In this document: piece by piece, positions 12,119 through 25,222 of the stretch
Numbering within the stretch: the stretch's first letter is position 1
How the letters are laid out: each line of letters begins with the position of its first letter
Assembly: GCA_029721435.1 (NCBI GenBank)
Contig: CM056587.1
Location: 12,793,167-12,857,166, forward strand
Direction of reading: 5' to 3'
DNA from: Gymnothorax reevesii
Taxonomy: Eukaryota > Chordata > Actinopteri > Anguilliformes > Muraenidae
DNA length: 64,000 bases
Notes under the pieces: generated by a model
Databases searched by the model: none
Seen by the model: only the letters and a program-made list of their open reading frames with translations
What the model was told of the DNA's origin: nothing
Position numbers and translations under genes: made by a program

Positions 12119-13830
12119 AAGTGAACTGGGGCAAATCAGAGGCTTTATAGGCTAGGCAGTGGCGGTCAAGGAGTATGCCGCCTCTAGCAAGTGGTTTGCA
12201 GTGGGGTAGGAGTGGGATGAAGGTCTTGGGTGCTTATTAAGGCCCCACCGAGTTTCAGGCGAAAATCTAGGAGGGGGTCGTGGAGAAGGTGTGTGCCTGA
12301 TTGTCTAAATGGCATTGGCTGCTACCCCAACTGTCCTACAGGTCGAGAGTTTTGGTTGCCAATAACTTGGTTGCCTCAGCCCTGTGGCACAAGCTTCTGG
12401 TATTGCAGGTGCCACAAGGTGTACTGCAGGCTGTGCAGCACCAGCTCGTGCATTTTTTCTAGTCGAGTCAACACTGGATACGGCAGCTCTGTACTGTGCA
12501 GGAAGGTGGACAAGGACTTATTGATGTCCCTGCCAGTCGCTGCCTTTGACCTACAGTCAGTACAGAGGCTTCTGCACAGAAGTGACCACAGGTGGGGTGA
12601 AACGGCATGTGCTTGACTGAGGAGGGCTGGTCGTCTGGGCCTGGACAAGCACCTGTTCCTGATGCGGCTGGAAGGAGCGGACCTCACAGGTCTGACCCCA
12701 TTTTATGAGTCCATCCTAGTGGTCTGGCGAGTTCTCACCATCTCCAGGAGAATGGATGACGTACCAGAACTTAGGGTGTTTGAGGAGCCATTGTTCCACA
12801 ACCAATTTCTCCAAATGACCACATTGGCTTCATCCAGATTACGGTCTTTCATGTTGAGTGCAGGCTCTGCGGGACTGGGCCACCCAATGAGGACTGATGT
12901 TGCGGTGCTGTGTGGAAAAAAAAAACTGGTGTTTGGTCCCACCAGATAATGAATCAGGTGGTGGCTGAAGCCTGGAGATCGCTTACAAGAGCTCAATGGG
13001 CTTTTGGAGCTAATGGGACAAAGCAGTGGCGGGAGAATGAGGGATACGTCTTCCCATCCTCGAATGTCACTGCTGTGGATGAGTGGCAAGAGGATGGGGA
13101 CTGTATTCTGTCCTTCAGGACCCCTGAACTCGGTGACCCTAACACCATAGGAAAAAAGGCACTGCATGTTACCTGTGTTGAAGTACAGTATGCAGAGTGG
13201 CTGACCGACATGAGAGCATCCAAGCAGGCTGAGGTTTTTGGCTCTGACCCTCCACCTAAAGGCAATTAGCAGTCCGTGTGTAAGCCTTCCATTGTAAGCA
13301 GACGGCTGACCTCCAATGGAGGATAATACATGGGGCAATGGCCACGAACAGGCGTGTGGCCCTCCTAGATCCAGGCATTGGGGTGGGATGTCCTTTTTGT
13401 CCGATTCCTGAAAATATTAGTCATTTGTTTGTGCAGTTTCCAATATTAGGAGGTTTATTTGAACTCCTTTAAAGTTGGTTTTCCACGCTTTGGGTCATTT
13501 TCTCAGATCAGGTCTTCATTATGGGCCTTTATGTTCACGGAAGACCAAACCAAAGTCCACCCTGATAAATTATCTGCATGGCGCCGCAAAGTTTGCAATC
13601 TAGAAGACCAGAAAAAACTGCATCAGAACAGTTGGCTTGTGTAATGTTGTTGAAATGCTTAAAGGATCAGTAACTGCAAGATTGAGTAGAATATTCCTAT
13701 TATAAAATTGTCGGGAATGGTGCACAATTTCTGGATATCTGGGGGCTGCAAGACACTTTGTGTTCTGTAAATGAATATGATATTAGTTTGCCGATTAGCA
13801 TCTAATTATTAGCCTTAACCTCTCCTTCTT
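12119..13830 (+). pseudogene. 5'-truncated L1-Tx1-type LINE, ORF2 C-terminal part
   Basis: Hopping between frames on the plus strand gives a continuous match to the end of the reverse-transcriptase polyprotein of fish L1-Tx1 LINEs. In order are VNWGKSEAL (about 12121), MKVLGAY near 12220, WLLPQLSYRSRVLVANNLVA near 12320-12375, a QEGGQGL-like motif near 12500, and VWRVL..EEPLFHN near 12721-12800. The zinc-knuckle-like GCPFCPIPENISHLFVQ is near 13390-13440, NYLHGAAKFAI near 13568, and YYKIVGNGAQFLDIWG near 13699-13750. Many stops and frameshifts make it inactive. The endonuclease and RT core are absent because of the 5' truncation usual for LINEs. A 3' untranslated tail may run to about 14010. 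Confidence 0.85.
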
Positions 13831-14106
13831 CACTACGGTGATGTACGGATTTGGCTGACTTTAATTTTATTTTGTTTATTTCCTTCTTTCTTTTGTTTAT
13901 GTATAACACTTGGATTTTTGCTGTTTGTTTGATACACTTTATGTCCAATAAGGGGCTTTTGAATTGAAATGATATCTCCTTCTCTTCTCTCCTTCTTTAA
14001 CTCGAAGGAAGGCATTTTAAGGTGAGGCCCTTCCTTCCCTCAGGGAGCGTTGCTGGTGCCGTGCCCAGATGCCAATGCGAAGGGTGGGGTGTTTATTTTT
14101 TCTTTC

Positions 14107-14165
14107 TTGTGTGTGTGTGTGCGCGCGCGTGTATGCGTATGTGTGTGTGCTCGTGTGCGTGTTGA
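14107..14165. repeat. TG/CG microsatellite
   Basis: (TG)n with an embedded GCGCGCGCGTG run followed by TG-rich sequence. Confidence 0.9.
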
Positions 14166-14563
14166 GTGGGGGGTCTGGTATTTGGATTTACTTGCTTTCT
14201 TACCATTGATTGCATTTGTATCTTCATCACAGCCAAGTTTTTACATGACAGCTTCACCCCCCTGGGAACATTTTTTGAAAGCACAGATGCTAACTGAAAC
14301 AGTTTGAACCATTGACTGTACATGTATGTATATATGTATAACTTTGCTGGCAGCTATGTAGGTCGCCAGCATAGTAAGCAACTACGCTTTCGGTAAATGT
14401 ACCCCTGGCCCAGTGTAGTGCGGTGTCTGTATAACTTTTCTCACCATAGTTCATTCCTCTAACTGCTTGATCTTGATGAAATGGTCCTTATGCCAGTCTT
14501 GATTTTGTCTGCAATGTCATTTTGAAATTGTTGGCCTCTCTATATTGAGTTGTATCTTTGTAT

Positions 14564-14714
14564 GTAGTTTAAGGGTCTTTTCCTGCTGCTCTGACTGTAG
14601 TTTTAGGGTCTTTTCCTGCTGACTGACTGTTGCTTGAAGGGTGTTTTCTGCCTTCTGGCTGTAGATTCAGGGTCTTTTCCGGTTCTCTGACTGTAGCGTC
14701 AAGGATTTTCTTTT
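14564..14714. repeat. 32-bp minisatellite, first block
   Basis: Four to five copies of a 32-33 bp unit of the form GTAGTTTAAGGGTCTTTTCC followed by TGCTCTCTGACT. Confidence 0.9.
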
Positions 14715-15280
14715 TCAGTCTTACTGACCACCTGAGGTAGTGCTTGACGCTGGATGTTATCCATCTCGCACATGTACAGGTCAAGTATTTAGTGTCAACA
14801 AAGTCACGTATGACTTGGGATGACGTAAGGCAGCCCCAGCTATGTCCACCTATGTCATCCTCCAAGATGTTTCTTGTATCTTCTCGCAGGTAACGCGCCA
14901 ATGCAGGTTTGTACACTGCTGATAGATTGAGAAAAGCAAATATTCCACTGAGGAAGTTTTGAGGCCTGAGGCTCCCTGCCCCAGGTCTGCGCTACTGACG
15001 AGTCTCTAACAAAGTGTTACGATGCAGCAGCACGCATGGACCACGTTGGCAACTGTTTATCCCACCTGATGTTACCTCTGAACCAGTCATTGCAGTCTTC
15101 CAGTGTGGAGACGTCTGTCCAGAGTCTCAGTGATTCATCCCTGCTGGCGTTTGCCTTCGTGACCTTGGGCGGCTGATGTCAACACTTTCTCTGACTTGCC
15201 GCCGGGTACGGCTGACCCAGTCTCCTCTTTCGGAGTCGTGCTGGAGGATCTTCCACACTCTCTCTGTGGTTCCGGGGTCC
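14715..15280 (-). other. Foreign segment inside the 32-bp minisatellite
   Basis: Unique-looking sequence splits the minisatellite. On the minus strand it contains an open stretch (14916-14715 part) reading YKPALARYLREDTRNILEDD and onward, not low-complexity, but I do not recognise a family. It may be a decayed transposon coding relic. No terminal repeats were found by eye. Confidence 0.35.
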
Positions 15281-15430
15281 TGTAGTTTCAAGGATGTTTC
15301 CTGCTCTCATACTCGTAGTTAAAATGCGTCACGCTCCTGACCGCAAACTTGTAGTTATAGGTCTTTTTCGGCTCTCTGACGGCACTTCAAGCAGTGCTCC
15401 CTGCTCTCTGTCTGCGGGTCCTTCAGGGGC
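15281..15430. repeat. 32-bp minisatellite, second block
   Basis: Diverged copies of the same unit (GTAGTTTCAAGGATGTTTCC, GTAGTTATAGGTCTTTTTCGG). Confidence 0.8.
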
Positions 15431-15619
15431 GGTTCCAGGATTTTTGAAGTGGGGTAGCACAGGGGGGACCAACAATTGAAGGGGGGGGGGTTAGCATTTT
15501 TATCAGAGTACAGCATTGAAAGTCTAGGAAATATATAATAGGATAGAACACAATGAAATTCTGCTAAGTTAGACCGAATTTTCATTAACTTTACTTCATT
15601 CATTAACTTCTCATTCTTT
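15431..15619. repeat. Insert with poly-G run inside minisatellite
   Basis: The piece starting GGTTCCAGGATTTTTGAAG and containing a run of about ten G (15481-15490) resembles the ends of hAT-type non-autonomous elements (gggcgg..aggatttttga..gggg). It interrupts the 32-bp array. Confidence 0.4.
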
Positions 15620-16045
15620 AGTTTAAAGAGTGTTTCCCGCTCTTTGATTTCAATTTTCTAATTTTAGGGTCTCCTCTGCTCTCTGGCTGTAGTTTTTGGG
15701 TCTTTTCCTTGTCTCCAACTGTAGTTTAAAAGCTGTTTCCTGCTCTCTGACTGTAGTTTAGAGGGTGTCTCCTGCTCTCTGATTGTTGTTAAAGGGCTGT
15801 TTCCTGCTGTCTGATTGTAGATTAAGGGGTGTTTTCTACTCAAGTTTCTGGGTCTTTTGATTGTCTCTGGCTATAGTTTAAGAGGTGTTTCCTGCTCTCT
15901 GACTGTAGTTTAAGGGCTGTTTCCTGTACTGACTGTAGTTTAAGGGGTATTTCCTGCTCTCTGGCTAAAGTTAAACAGTGTTTCCTGCGCTCTGCTTGTG
16001 ATGTAAAGAACTTTCCTTGCTCTCTAATTGTAGCTTCAGGGGTTA
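15620..16045. repeat. 32-bp minisatellite, third block
   Basis: About a dozen variants of GTAGTTTAAGGG(G/C)TGTTTCC plus TGCTCTCTGACT, including several close copies at 15871-15965. Confidence 0.9.
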
Positions 16046-17590
16046 CTTCATTGGTTTAACAGATACAGCACTCCTGCCTTCAACAATGGCCTCGCCCTCC
16101 TTTCAGGCTTGACCCTGCTAGTTGAAGAGCAGACATTGTCTACCTGATGAAAGGCCTCTTTGTTTGGCTTGTGGCCCCCTGGTGAATCCTAGAACTCTCC
16201 TTGGGCTGCAGGCCAAAATTGACCGCAACAGCCAACCCCTTCCCTATTAACCCCGTCATTACCCCAGATTAAAATACCTTTTTCTTTTAGGATGAAAATT
16301 TTGTTGAAGGAAAGGTGTGCCAGCTGGCCACAGGTTATCTCCCATCTGCAAAGAGTGGCTATTTCTCCTCATATTAAAAAAAAAATGGGTCATACTCTGC
16401 TAACTAATCCTGAGGAATTAGATTCTTTTGACGGCCGGTAACCCAGCAACAGGGATTAGCATGGGATAATGGGCTATAGGCTCCACTGTTCCGTGGAATT
16501 TGATGCCAGCTTTGAACTGAAGGTTTATGGACTTTTATATTTGAGTTTAATGGCCCTTGTCCTCTTGAAGATATTTTTCCTGTCTGAATGATGAGTAGAA
16601 GGGCAGTGAATGGTATTCTTTCCATTCAAATGTTGGGAAATGAATGTGTGAACACAGTGGGACCGTCTCCCCTGGCTTTCTGCTTGGAACTCGCACTCAT
16701 TGAGTTTTGGCCTCTCTTGGAAAATGCCAGGACTTTTCCAGATAGGCTTTTAAATGGAGTCAGGAGAATCATCGACCCCTTGTAGAGGACATTGTGTTGT
16801 TCATTGTTTGCTGTCTTCCTGTGATGTGCTGTCAGAGTTCTTAACCAATGGCAAATCAGTTCCATGATAAAAGATGGAAACAAAACAATATCTCGGACAC
16901 TTCAAACTCTTATCCTAGAAAACCCCAGTGTGCACTGTTGTTCATTCCACTGCATTTTAAATTCCTTAAATACTCCAATTAAATTCCTGAATGTATGAAA
17001 ATTTTGGTTTCAATGACCAGCTATCCACACTCTCAGCATTTATTTCATGGTTTCAGTTTTACGTCCATCAGTTAAGCAACACAATATATGTCCTCTTCTT
17101 AAAGTCCTCTTCTTAAAGGGGAATTATGCTGATGCCCTTTACTGGAAACAAAGTGTTCGCCAGAGAATTTATCTGCCTAGTTAAAAGTCTGTAAATAAAA
17201 AAAAAAAAGAAAAAGTGTCTTGACAAAAAGAAAATAATTAAAATAGCATCGTTCTCTCCATGCAATGAAAAATGTTTTTAAGTTTAACTCATTTTTGATG
17301 ATTAAAGAGATTTTTAACTGCACAGAGTGAATTGTGATATTTTTATTTTTCTTATGTGGATAACTGCAAAGCTTCTGATGTAATATATCACTGAGAGAAC
17401 ACCATCCTTCATTGGACATTACAATTTAAGTTGAAGACCTGGTGTTCCTGCTTCAGGTACTGGGTGAAGAAAGTGCTTTCTTGGACCAGGGCGTACTGCT
17501 GCACTGGGTGAATCCTGGGAATACTACTTATTATTTGTCAGCAAATTATTTTCTGCTTAAGGAAAATTAATTTATTTACATAGCAAAGGA
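16046..17590. other. Noncoding, no recognised feature
   Basis: No supported gene or named repeat. Confidence 0.45.
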
Positions 17591-18195
17591 TGTGCAGTGC
17601 CCCATATTGGTATGATCTACACGAGGAACCAAACGCAGACTCAAAGTATAATCCACAAGGGCGTATTTATTAACCGGAATACAGTAGCTGCAGTGAGAAA
17701 GGCTGTAGCCCAGAACGGAGGCGCAGGCCGTCCTGCTTAGATGGTAATGCTGGAGTGGATAAGTGGCTTTAGCAGGAACACACCCCAGGGCTGGAGATTG
17801 GTGAAGGCGTTGGAGGTGTTCCTAATAAACAGACTCAAAGGAACAGACTGGAACAATGAATTAACCAGAACTCGTTCCCAATCCTAGGGACTGATATAAA
17901 GGCTCAGGAGCTCGTTCCAATTAATATCACTCTAACGAAGTATTACGCTTTTCTTTACGATTAATTTTCCAAAAATACACAGGAATAGAGCTTAACTCAG
18001 TACGAAAAGTCAAAAAACTGACCGGAAGGTTTAGAAGGGTATGAACTTCGACAATCCAGCAACCACACTGACACCAGAAGGAACTTATACAGACGGGAGA
18101 TTCACAAAAGGGGTGCAGCGCACACATGACAACACCTGGGAGCAAGGGGGGGAGAAGAGACAATAAATCAATTAACTGGCCTCTTGTGAAAGAAC
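17591..18195. repeat. Possible interspersed repeat, class unknown
   Basis: Wording such as GAGGAACCAAACGCAGACTC, AATCCACAAGGGCGTATTTA and later AACACCTGGGAGCAAGG resembles dispersed fish repeats, possibly a retroelement end. No open reading frame, LTR pair or inverted terminus is identified. Confidence 0.3.
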
Positions 18196-21171
18196 AGTAT
18201 GCCATTTGGTTCTAAATGACAAACAACAACCTTAGGGACGTTTACATTGTTATTCATCCTTTATTTAACATATAGAAGTCCATTGAGAATGTTTTATCTC
18301 TTGAGGATGATCTCAGAGAAAACAGAGTTAAACAGCTACAAGGAGCAGAGCGTGCAAGAGGACAACGGGGGTAAAAACCCCCAGAGCAGTTTTTGGGTTG
18401 TGGGCCACGCTAAGTGGGCTAGTTTCAGGGATTTTCGTTGCTGCATCTCTTCAGTTACCTGTCATATTCGCAGTGTGCCCATCGGGGGCTGGAGCCGACA
18501 GCTCTGCAGTGGCCTGTCAACCCACCACCAGGCCGTCTTATTGGGTTTTAATGGGAAAGCTGTGCCCCACTGTCGCCGGAAAAGCAAATGCATTCTTCTC
18601 TTGGGATTGTTGTCTGCCCCCCGATGTTTGATTTTATTTACTTAATGCATTCAAAGGCACCAACATGTATAGGCAATTTGTCTCTCTGCGGCTGTGGAAA
18701 ATTGGAGACTAGTGCGGCTCTATTTGCCAGCTTTCGTACAGTAATCCTCTCTAAACGCCGGGCCAGCTCAGACAAGTGCGATGTATGAGAGAGAAAACTC
18801 AGCAGAATCTATCACCTGAAAACGCCGCCTTGTGCAAAATTAGGTGATAATTGAAAAGCAGGCTGTTGCTGACACGGGCTTTTTATCCCCCTTTGAGTTT
18901 TGCATTCCCGCTGTTTGTTCACCTGTGAAGAGAAGTTCAGCTTTGAAGCTTTTTTGGGGGGGGGGGGGGGGGTGTAAATGCCATTCGACGCCTCTCGCAT
19001 TTTCCTCCCAGACTGCCATTTTGGCCCTTGGCCGAAAGAGCCTGTTGTGGAGTGTTAGGATCTGAAGAGCAGATTGAGTGGGGTCCCCTGATGTTTCGGT
19101 TAGACAGCTGCTGCATAGAAGAAGGTTCTAATCTGGGGTCTAATTAGAGCTCAGAATGAGAGGCAGTGTAGGCCGAAAAGCCTAGAAACGTGTTCCTGCC
19201 CGGCCATCCCACCCACCTCTTCTCATAAATGTTGTCCCGCAGCCTTTTAAAATCGACTAATTACGGCTCAACGTAAACAACATATCTGTGTCCAAAACTC
19301 TGTCCCAATTTGCCAAAACCAAGGATATCATTAACAGGAGAGGCTAACGGATTGCCGGCCTCTTTACCAGCAGCCATTATGTCTTTGAATGAGGGACACA
19401 GTGAGAATTTTTTCTTATTAAAACTGCTTGAGTGGTTCTGCCTGAATCATAGGTGAGAAATTGATGTTTTGGTCGACTTTTTTGTGCTTAAGACCCTTAC
19501 TTAATATGTGCCAGTGATCACATGGCACTTGGCAGGCTTTGAAATAGCTAGACGATTACTCCAGTTTTTTTTTTTCCAAATTCCAGTAATGTCCAGATAT
19601 GGAAATAATTTGGGAATATAACAAGAGTTTTGGATTATTCACAGACTGATGTATGAATATGGTTAAAATACTATTGTCATTATTAACCATAATTGGTGAA
19701 AAAAAAGGATCATTGCCAAGGGAAATATTTGTCAAGTCATTATCAGTCATTTTTGGGAGGTGGTACTGGATTGTAAAATTAATTTCAGTGAGTGATTGAC
19801 AGGAGAATGCAAAGAATGCTAATTCCCAGCAGGCTATGCTGAGGTCTCTTTCTATAGATGTGAGCAGTACAGAAATGCTGAAGGCTGCCTTTTTTCCACG
19901 AGTGATTGATGTCCGAACGCAGTGACAAAGGCGCAAAGAGACCACTCCTGCTGCTGTGTTTGAAAGATGTGGAGGAGCTCTACCTCTTAAAGATCAGTCT
20001 CGCTGCTTTGTCCATTTTGGGGCAGATTTTTGCTCTGGGACCTTTTAAGAAAAGCTTTGCGGACTGGAGCTGACAGTCTAACGCTTGGGAATCTCGCTGA
20101 GTAGAAGGCACATTCTTTAACCATAGAGCAATAAATGTGCGGAATTGTCGGACTTTCAGTCTAATTCAGGTCTAAAGGCCACACAGTAAATATTCTTAAC
20201 TTCTTTAACCCCTTTTGAGCTCCTCAAACAAGCAGACCTCCTGCTTCTCACAGGCTGAGACAAATTCTTACTGCCTTAGACTTTGAAATGGCTGGTTTCT
20301 GACACTTCTTGAAATGGTGTCCTTCCTTCCTATAAGACTCTTCCACCTTTTCCCATTGCACCTTTCTCCAGGTTTTCTTGACTTTCCCCCTGTCGTTGAC
20401 GCGTGTCGTTACGCAGTTTGTGGAATGTTGAGGCATCGCCTGTGGCCCCCTCACCTTGTCAGGTGGCCTGGATTAAGGGCATAAGTAGTACTCGTTGGGG
20501 GAAAGTGACAATGGTGCATTCTGTCCCTGGGGCTATCTGCTTATGGGATCAGCTGAGCTCGGCTGTGCTGGAAATGCCCCTTTTCTCTGCTAAAGCACAC
20601 GCGCCCACTCTCACAAAGGTGGGAGGTGCTAAGGACATCCTGGAACCCAAATGCACAATGGACTTTCTCTACGAAACCATACACCATCGTCTCCCTTTTC
20701 TTTTAAAAGTCATTGCTGGCTCAGACTGCTTTTTAATTTATTCACATTGAAGCTAAATGACTTTGGGCCTCGGTTAAGCCAGTTCAAAGTCCATGCACAG
20801 TGTTGAGGATTTCTATTTCTTTGGGAGTGAACTGTGTTGTGTGACTGTGGACAGAGGCTGATTTGAATGAGAGTAAAAAAGATGAGGGGTGTTTTTGTTA
20901 GTCTGAGGCCTTTTCATTGCTCTGTAGTCATACATACTGCTGTAGTCTATGAGGCGTTGTTATCTGGATAGTTTGATGCCTGAACCATCTATTGTGACCA
21001 GTTTCTGGGCTTCTTTGCACAAGAGTCATTGAATTTGCGGTAAACTTGATTAACCCACACTCTCCCACTCACTCAATCGCTCTCTATGGTTCTAACAGAA
21101 GGAACAGTGATGGCTAATGGGGGTCATGTGGGGTGGAGGACCAGAGCAAATGCAGACTGTGATCTCTCTCT
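18196..21171. other. Noncoding; 17-G homopolymer at 18956-18972
   Basis: The stretch holds a pure G run of 17 (18956-18972). The segment 19210-19400 has balanced composition with TAAT-type words and could be a conserved noncoding element, but this cannot be judged without comparison. Nothing coding is recognised. Confidence 0.4.
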
Positions 21172-21256
21172 CGCACACACACACACACACACACACACAT
21201 GCGCGCGCGCACAGACAGACACAGACACAGACACACTCACACATAAACACATACAC
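21172..21256. repeat. CA / GC / CAGA microsatellite
   Basis: (CA)n runs into ATGCGCGCGCGCACAG and then (CAGACA)n. The alternating purine-pyrimidine core is a possible Z-DNA former. Confidence 0.92.
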
Positions 21257-23885
21257 TGCGTTTGGTAAAAATGACTCTGGGACTCCTCTGCTAGGCTGTC
21301 CTTACAAGGCTCTGAGCATCTCAGAGGGCTCAAAATTGTGCTGAGTCAAGCGTGCTTATTGCAAAGGTCTATGCTGGTATGGAGACTGGGGTTGCGATCA
21401 TGTTTCAGGCACTGTGCACCCAGCTCATTGATACATTACATTTTATGGTGAGGTGTTGTTCTTTAAAATAATGAGGATAACTATAATCAATCCCTTTTTT
21501 GTTTTTGTTTAATGCACCCTAGATAAATCACGCCTTTTTTGTGTTTAAACCTTAACTGTGTCGGAACTTGGAAGTACTCTGCTGCATTAAAACCTTGCAT
21601 CTGATTTGGTGCAAACTCTACAAATAGGACCAATGAATTACTGTGCTTCTGCCATATGCAGAAAAATTTCAATAACAAATATAGTTCCAGTACTGCTACT
21701 AACACCCCCTATGGTTGCTGGCTTTGTAAAATTGACTGGGCTTTGACCAGCCGAGTTATTAAGATGGTGTAAATTACATTGTCTATCGTCTTTGTCTTTA
21801 ATCTTCTTTGGGAACAATTTTTCTTGTTATCTCTTGCAGTCACAAATATCGATTAAATTTGACTTGGTGAAAAACTTGGTGTACAACATCTTCAGCAAAA
21901 AACTATGTTTGCATTTTGACTTTGCACCCCCAAAAGTGGATGTGGCAGAATGGTCATTTTGAAAAATTGAAGCTGTCCATTTCAGACCTTTCTGATGCAC
22001 TGAAGAAAAAGATCTGAGGCTTGGTAACATGTCTGAACATATAATTGATGGGTATTGACAATACATCAAACATTGTTGTTTTGTGACCTTTGACGTCCCC
22101 TCACCCATTGAAGCCTTTTTTAATGGCCTGTAACCTCTAGCGGTTACAAATGTTGAACAAACTTGATGAAACCTTGCAGACAACATCTCTAAGACCTAAA
22201 CTAGTTTTTTAATTCTGGGCAGCCAAGTATAAGCTCCCAAATAGGCATGGTTAAGTGGCAAACCAGTTGAGTTTTAGGTTCTGTTGACCCTCTTGTTACT
22301 ATTAGTATTAGTATCATTGTAAAATAATATATGTAATATGCTTGCCGTACAGCCATGTTTTTGTTTGGACAGAGTTGTTGGAATTTTGGACAGTGGCTGG
22401 CATTTCCTGTTTTCGTGGCTCCAGTGACTCTGTTCAGCCGCAGCAGGTGATTCAGATCTGACCAGACATTTGAAAGCTAACATCTGACTTTCGTGGGTCA
22501 TTGTGGGCAGCGGTTGTGGTTGTTGTGTTTGGGCTCCGTGTCGATGCGATGGGCTCCAGAGGCGGATGGAAAATGTCCATCCCCTGATTTGTTTTGAAAG
22601 TGACTCACACAACGGTCAGGCCCAAGCGCAGGACTTAGGGATGGTTATTGTGACAGTGCTATCTGCACAGGCTTTAAAGCCTTAATGCTGTATACCAGCG
22701 CTCACTAGCAGGCAGCTGCATGCTGAGGGTATTAAGCTATCAGCGTTGAGCTGTCCACCTGTCCACCAGTCCATCTGAGGGGCTTCTCCATTAGCTAAGG
22801 CGGCACACTGGCTCATCTGAGATTTTGACCAAATACTGTGGTACAAATCTTCACTGAGCTGGCTGTGAGTGAGTGAGTGAGTGAGTAAGAGAGAGAGAGA
22901 CCTCGCCAACTTATTAGGGGAACACAAAATGCACATAAAAATGAGTGCAGAGTTTGCTTCATTTTAGCAGAAAGAGCGGGACAACCTGTGTAAATAATGC
23001 AATTTTTATTTTAATGCCTGCATGTTGTATGGCTGGATGTGCTTTAGTACGTGTTTGATTAAGGGTGCTCTCTTCTTTTTTTTGTGCTTTGGCAACATCT
23101 ATTCAGCTTTTCTTCTTTTAGGAGAGGTGTTGAGTGAGGGGAACAGAAGGAGAGAGAGAAAGAGTTGAGTAGAGTGATAGAGAGTTTGGGGGATGGTGAA
23201 AGAGAGGAAATAAAAAATGGCAGCTTGATCTAATGTATCTCTATTCCTTGCTCCCATCAGAGGGACAGAACATATTTGAGCCTGAGAGATACTGATGTGT
23301 CCCAATGGGAATCTCTGCTCTTTATCGATAGCCATCAGGCTACTCATTCTACCTTTCACAAATGCATTAATCAACCTGAAGACAGAGGTCCAGGGCACAA
23401 GAGCAAAATGATAGTTTTCTATCTGTCTGGGTGCTGTGTCCAGCGTCCAGACCTGGATAAGTTTTAGCATTATGTTTGGAATGCTGGAAACTCTGTCATG
23501 TAAGGCTGTCCGTGAGTGCTCCCGCCTTCTCGTTTTGAGAAATGCAGTCCATTTCCCAACCCAACTCCCTGTTAGGTGGCGCTTATCTTGCATTCATTCG
23601 TGCTCTGTTTGCAGTTTAAATATGCTTCGTCAGAGCTAAATACGATATGGAGTCTTGTCTGATTTGAAATGCATTTTTGACTAAATCTCTTCACAATCGG
23701 CATGTTGACCCTTTCCCCCTCTCTGTTGCATGTTGTAAACAAAACGTAGATCTCATGAGGGTGATGAAATCTCAGCTCGCCTGTAAACTCTGCAAGAGAC
23801 GGTCTGTGCCCCTGGGGTTATAGTCACAAAGCTGTGTGGTGCACACCAGGAACTGAATGCATAGCCATAGAAATATGATAAAAGG
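21257..23885. other. Noncoding; small GTGA microsatellite
   Basis: GTGA/GAGA repeat at 22867-22904. Two minus-strand open stretches (21827-22186 and 23099-23593) show no recognisable domain and I do not call them. Confidence 0.45.
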
Positions 23886-23891
23886 CCTCTA

Positions 23892-24170
23892 CAGTCAGTT
23901 GTATGGTAACATTCTGACTTGGGCAGGACTGTTTGCGGTGTCTACAGTCAGTCAGTTGTGTGATGACATCATAGCTCCAACAGGACTTTGGTGTTGACAG
24001 TCAGTTGAGTGATGACATCATAGCTCCCAGAGGACTTTGGTGTTTACAGTCAGTTGTGTGATGACATCATCGCTCTAGCGAGACTGACTGTGGTGCTGAC
24101 AGCCCGTCAGTTGTATGATGGTGTCACGGGTCCAGCAGTACTGTTGGTGGTGTTCAGTCAGTTGTTCTTA
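23892..24170. repeat. About 50-bp minisatellite, five copies
   Basis: Units begin AGTCAGTTGTGTGATGACAT and continue with CATAGCTC..GGACTTTGGTGTT..AC. Copies start near 23892, 23945, 23998, 24047 and 24100 with a partial copy at 24155. Three units contain TGACATCA. Confidence 0.9.
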
Positions 24171-25095
24171 CACTGTGCTCAGGGTGCCATAACTACGGTG
24201 TTCCAGATGCATCTCTGGGACTAAATACATTCAGGATTGTCTGTTGGGGCTTGTGAGAACGGTTCCATGAGGGGGAATGTCAGACCTCCGCAGAATGCCA
24301 GCTTGCTCCGTCAGGTGTGGCCAGCCCCGCTCAAGCCCCGTTCCCACATTCCTGCCACGCATTCCGGCTGCCAGCCGTACTCTTTAGCAGGGCTATTCAG
24401 TCACAGAGTGTTACCTAATACATCTGATATTTTCTGCTGGGTTTGCCACCCTCTTAGTGGGAGAGTCATCCATCCCACTTAACCCCACTGTTCTGCTACT
24501 GCACGATTCTGAAGTGTTTAGGATGCATGGTGAGATTTCATTCATAAGTTTGATTGATGTGGATTTTTCTGCATTAAATTTAGTTTAGTCTTAGCCAGAG
24601 ATGGTGGCCAGATCTAAGATTCGCTCAGAAAAGGTAGACAGTGCCAGGGACTCTCTCTAAAGGGTGGGGGGGGGGTGTATTCTGAGTGACCACAAGTTTT
24701 TGTCTTTGTGGTAAATTTTCGTGTCCGCTTGAGAGACGTTACTCATGAGCGAATCTCTGGCCAAAGCACCCCGTTGTCTATTCAAGTCTGTCGCAACTCT
24801 AATGCAACAATATTATTTTTTTTTTCTCAAGTTCGTAAATGTACGCTCAACGTGTTTCTTCTTCATTGGTTTGCCTCCCATTGTGGCAATTTCCCGAGCT
24901 ACTGTGTAGAGAAATGGTTTTTGGAATAATTGACTGCAGGTTGCTTCACTGCATTATTGCATCATTGATTTGTAGATGACTCCGACTTGGTGGACTTGAG
25001 CTTCTCTGTGCTTTTCCACTTGCCCGAAAAGGTCCTTGGCTTATGTCACAGTAACTTGGTTTGTACTTTCCATATAGACTACAGTGTATACCCTG
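24171..25095. other. Noncoding, no recognised feature
   Basis: Short G run near 24665-24674; otherwise nothing recognised. Confidence 0.45.
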
Positions 25096-25104
25096 TGTGT
25101 GTGT

Positions 25105-25168
<64 letters not shown>

Positions 25169-25183
25169 GTGGGTGTGTGTGGG

Positions 25184-25221
<38 letters not shown>

Positions 25222-25222
25222 A
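25096..25222. repeat. GAGAGT plus TG microsatellite
   Basis: (TG)n, then five GAGTGA units, then a long (TG)n with GGTGTG variants. Confidence 0.95.

Noticed and set aside
18247..18645. 132-residue plus-strand protein
   Set aside because: No domain and overlapping alternative frames of equal quality.
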